Assembly (NCBI GenBank): GCA_033344735.1
Contig: JAWPMW010000001.1
Location: 310,001-374,000, forward strand
DNA from: Gammaproteobacteria bacterium
Lineage (GTDB): Bacteria > Pseudomonadota > Gammaproteobacteria > UBA4575
Reading direction: 5' to 3'
Length of the DNA stretch: 64,000 nt
The notes under the pieces are model-generated. The model made no database searches. It saw only the letters and a list, made by a program, of their open reading frames with translations, and was not told the origin of the DNA. Within the stretch, counting starts at the first letter, position 1; every line of letters starts with the position of its first letter. The position numbers and the translations under genes are program-made. Shown in pieces: positions 62,258 through 64,000 of the stretch.

Positions 62258-62551
62258 ATGACTGATGACAATAAGCAAACGGAAATTGAAGCTGCAGTAT
62301 ATCGCCGACTCGTTGAACATCTTCAATCTAAACCAGATGTGCAAAATATCGATTTAATGAACTTGGCAGATTTTTGTCGTAATTGTTTGTCGAAGTGGTA
62401 CGTAGCAGCTGCAAAAGATCAAGGTCTTGAAGTTGATTATGACCAAGCACGTGAGCAGGTCTATGGTATGTCCTATTCTGAGTGGAAAGACAAATATCAA
62501 AAAGAGGCAACACCAGAACAGCTGGCAGCATTTAATGCAAATAAAAAATAA
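62258..62551 (+). CDS. DUF1244 family protein
   Basis: A 97-residue conserved protein of unknown function. The DUF1244 signature is clear: EAAVYRRLVEHLQSKPDVQN, IDLMNLADFCRNCLSKWYVA, with the conserved FCRNCLSKWY pair of cysteines. The C-terminal part is GMSYSEWKDKYQKEATPEQ. RBS TAGGAGCATAAATAC. It may be co-transcribed with the moeB-like gene, 15 bases downstream. Confidence 0.9.
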   Translation: MTDDNKQTEIEAAVYRRLVEHLQSKPDVQNIDLMNLADFCRNCLSKWYVAAAKDQGLEVDYDQAREQVYGMSYSEWKDKYQKEATPEQLAAFNANKK

Positions 62552-62566
62552 TCACTAGTTGATTTC

Positions 62567-63331
62567 ATGTCTAATTCTATTGATTTGACTGATGCGCAGT
62601 TACTGCAATTTAGTCGGCAAATTATGTTGCCGCAAATTGATATTGCAGGTCAGCAAAAAATAATTGATGCAAGGGTATTAGTATTAGGCGCGGGAGGCTT
62701 AGGTTGCCCGGCATTGTCTTATTTGGCTACGGCAGGCATTGGGGAAATTGTGATTATCGATCCCGATGTCGTTGATCGGTCGAACATGCAGCGGCAGATA
62801 TTATATACGCATAATGATATAGGCAGCTATAAAGCTGAAGTGGCAGCACGCAAGCTACTCCAATATGGTACAAAACTTAGTACTACAGCGTTAACAACAA
62901 TTCCAAACCATTCAGAGTTATTAGCATTGATAGCTGATGCGGATGTTGTGCTTGATGGCACTGATAACTTTGAAGCTCGTTATAAACATAACCAAGCATG
63001 CAGGAAATCTAAAACGCCGCTGATTTCTGGTGCAGTTATACGTTTTGAAGGCCAGCTGGCGACCTTCGACCATCGAAATGTCGACTCGCCGTGCTACCAT
63101 TGTTTATATCCTGAAGCGGTAGATGAGCAACTGAATTGTTCTGAAAATGGAGTATTAGGTCCTGTCGCAGGTATGGTAGGCGCGATGATGGCTGCCGAAG
63201 CAATAAAGATTTTACTAGATATTGGTGAATCTCTTAGCGGCAAACTAATGTTGTTGGATGCATTAAATATGCAATGGCGGAAAGTGAAATTGCGAAAAGA
63301 TTTAAGATGTTCTGTATGTTCAAAAGAGTGA
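62567..63331 (+). CDS. moeB: MoeB/ThiF-type adenylyltransferase
   Basis: This E1-like enzyme adenylates the C-terminal glycine of a sulfur-carrier protein (MoaD or ThiS). The 254-residue product has LLQFSRQIMLPQIDIAGQQK, the nucleotide fold VLVLGAGGLGCPALSYLATA, DVVDRSNMQRQILYTHNDIG, DGTDNFEARY and a Cys pair in SVCSKE at the end. A zinc Cys pair (SPCYHCLYPE) is also visible. MoeB against ThiF cannot be decided; the mobAB neighbours favour MoeB. Confidence 0.9.
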   Translation: MSNSIDLTDAQLLQFSRQIMLPQIDIAGQQKIIDARVLVLGAGGLGCPALSYLATAGIGEIVIIDPDVVDRSNMQRQILYTHNDIGSYKAEVAARKLLQYGTKLSTTALTTIPNHSELLALIADADVVLDGTDNFEARYKHNQACRKSKTPLISGAVIRFEGQLATFDHRNVDSPCYHCLYPEAVDEQLNCSENGVLGPVAGMVGAMMAAEAIKILLDIGESLSGKLMLLDALNMQWRKVKLRKDLRCSVCSKE

Positions 63332-63335
63332 ATTA

Positions 63336-64000
63336 ATGCAAGTCATTATAAAAAAAATAAGTGAAGCAATTTGGCAGGGAAACCTAAAGTCGCAACCACT
63401 ATGGAAGCAGATTGTCATCAATGTTTGTCGATTTATTCATTTGATCATTGTAGATTTGGCTAATGGCCAGCTTAATCTGCGCGCAATGTCGTTAGTGTTC
63501 ACGACGATTTTATCTTTTGTTCCTTTGATTGCAGTTAGCTTTTCAGTATTAAAAGCATTTGGTGTACACAACCAAATTGAGCCTGCGCTATTAAATTTAT
63601 TTTCACATTTGGGAGACAAAGCACCAGAGCTCACTAACAATATTATTGGCTTCGTTGATAATGTTGAAGTGGGATTATTAGGTACATTGGGAATCGCGTT
63701 TTTGTTCTACTCAGTTATTTCTTTGTTAACAAAAGTTGAAGAAGCATTTAATTATACTTGGCGTATACAAAAGACAAGAACATTGGCTGAGCGTTTTAGT
63801 AATTATTTAAGTGTGCTTATGGTGGGGCCAGTGCTGGTAATCGCAGCCATGGGGACAACAGCAAGTTTGCTAAATAATTCTGTCACTCAAAGTTTAGCTA
63901 GTGTAGAGCCATTTGGAATTTTGCTCGAGTTTGTGACTAAATTAATTCCTTATGTGCTAATCATATTTGCATTTACTTTTGTTTATTCATTCGTTCCCAA
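63336..64000 (+). CDS. YihY/BrkB-family membrane protein (3' end outside window)
   Basis: The frame opens with ATG four bases after the moeB-like stop and runs off the window, giving 221 residues. The family signature is clear: NLRAMSLVFTTILSFVPLIA, VSFSVLKAFGVHNQIEPALL, and SLLTKVEEAFNYTWRIQKTR, followed by more membrane helices. YihY/BrkB (UPF0761) proteins are six-helix inner-membrane proteins of uncertain role; the RNase BN name is outdated. Confidence 0.93.
   Translation, partial: MQVIIKKISEAIWQGNLKSQPLWKQIVINVCRFIHLIIVDLANGQLNLRAMSLVFTTILSFVPLIAVSFSVLKAFGVHNQIEPALLNLFSHLGDKAPELTNNIIGFVDNVEVGLLGTLGIAFLFYSVISLLTKVEEAFNYTWRIQKTRTLAERFSNYLSVLMVGPVLVIAAMGTTASLLNNSVTQSLASVEPFGILLEFVTKLIPYVLIIFAFTFVYSFVP

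Noticed and set aside
1-64000. CRISPR array, insertion sequence, prophage or tRNA gene
   Set aside because: No regular direct repeats with spacers, no transposase or integrase, no phage genes and no cloverleaf with a CCA end were seen while reading both strands.

Overview
This window is chromosomal DNA of a flagellated, AT-rich gammaproteobacterium. The evidence is the polar-type flagellar gene order (flgHIJKL, fliC, flaG, fliDS, fleQ, fleSR, fliEFGHIJ, fliK, fliLMNOPQR, flhBA, flhF, flhG, fliA), the proteobacterial urt/ure cluster, and the bacterial Mug, MobA/B and DsbB genes. I did not recognise the species. A sulfate adenylyltransferase of the type common in sulfur-oxidising bacteria hints at a sulfur-oxidising relative; that is inference. 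I saw no tRNA, rRNA, insertion sequence or CRISPR.

Region 1 (1-33380, all plus strand) is a nearly complete flagellar regulon. It holds the L- and P-rings, rod hydrolase, hook-junction proteins, flagellin, cap, chaperones, the FleQ and FleSR regulators, basal body, C-ring, export apparatus, the FlhF/FlhG placement and number system, and sigma-28. Promoter motifs fit a tiered cascade. GG-N10-GC sigma-54 sites lie before fliD, fleS, fliK and fliL, and an exact TAAA-N15-GCCGATA sigma-28 site lies before fliC. FleQ lacks its receiver domain, FliM carries an acidic insertion, and no chemotaxis gene follows fliA. Three small genes stand there instead.

Region 2 (33377-44159, minus strand) is one co-directional urea module. 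The urtABCDE urea ABC transporter is followed by a 56-residue His-rich membrane protein and then ureDABCEFG, the urease with its nickel-insertion chaperones. A strong terminator sits between urtA and urtB. Upstream of urtA, an NtrC-like and a sigma-54-like motif suggest nitrogen control. A divergent MerR/LitR-type regulator has three TGTACA palindromes in front of it.

Region 3 (45683-64000) is mixed. It contains a phosphodiesterase-like protein, a NERD-like membrane protein, a 2Fe-2S ferredoxin and a DUF2892 protein. An ECF sigma/anti-sigma pair follows, its first gene preceded by a nine-codon leader ORF. Next come sat, msrB, a PilZ protein, cbiX, a DUF692 (MNIO) enzyme, a metallo-beta-lactamase hydrolase, mug, vanZ, dsbB, metX and gltA. 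The end carries molybdenum-cofactor genes mobA, mobB and a moeB-like gene, a DUF1244 protein and a truncated brkB/yihY gene.

The best candidate for something undescribed is at 54779-55859 (minus). A good sigma-70 promoter is followed by a 31-codon ORF with a well-spaced ribosome site, encoding a small peptide with one cysteine, and then by a DUF692/MNIO enzyme gene. MNIO enzymes modify cysteine-containing ribosomal peptides, so this may be a minimal peptide-modification operon without the usual partner protein.
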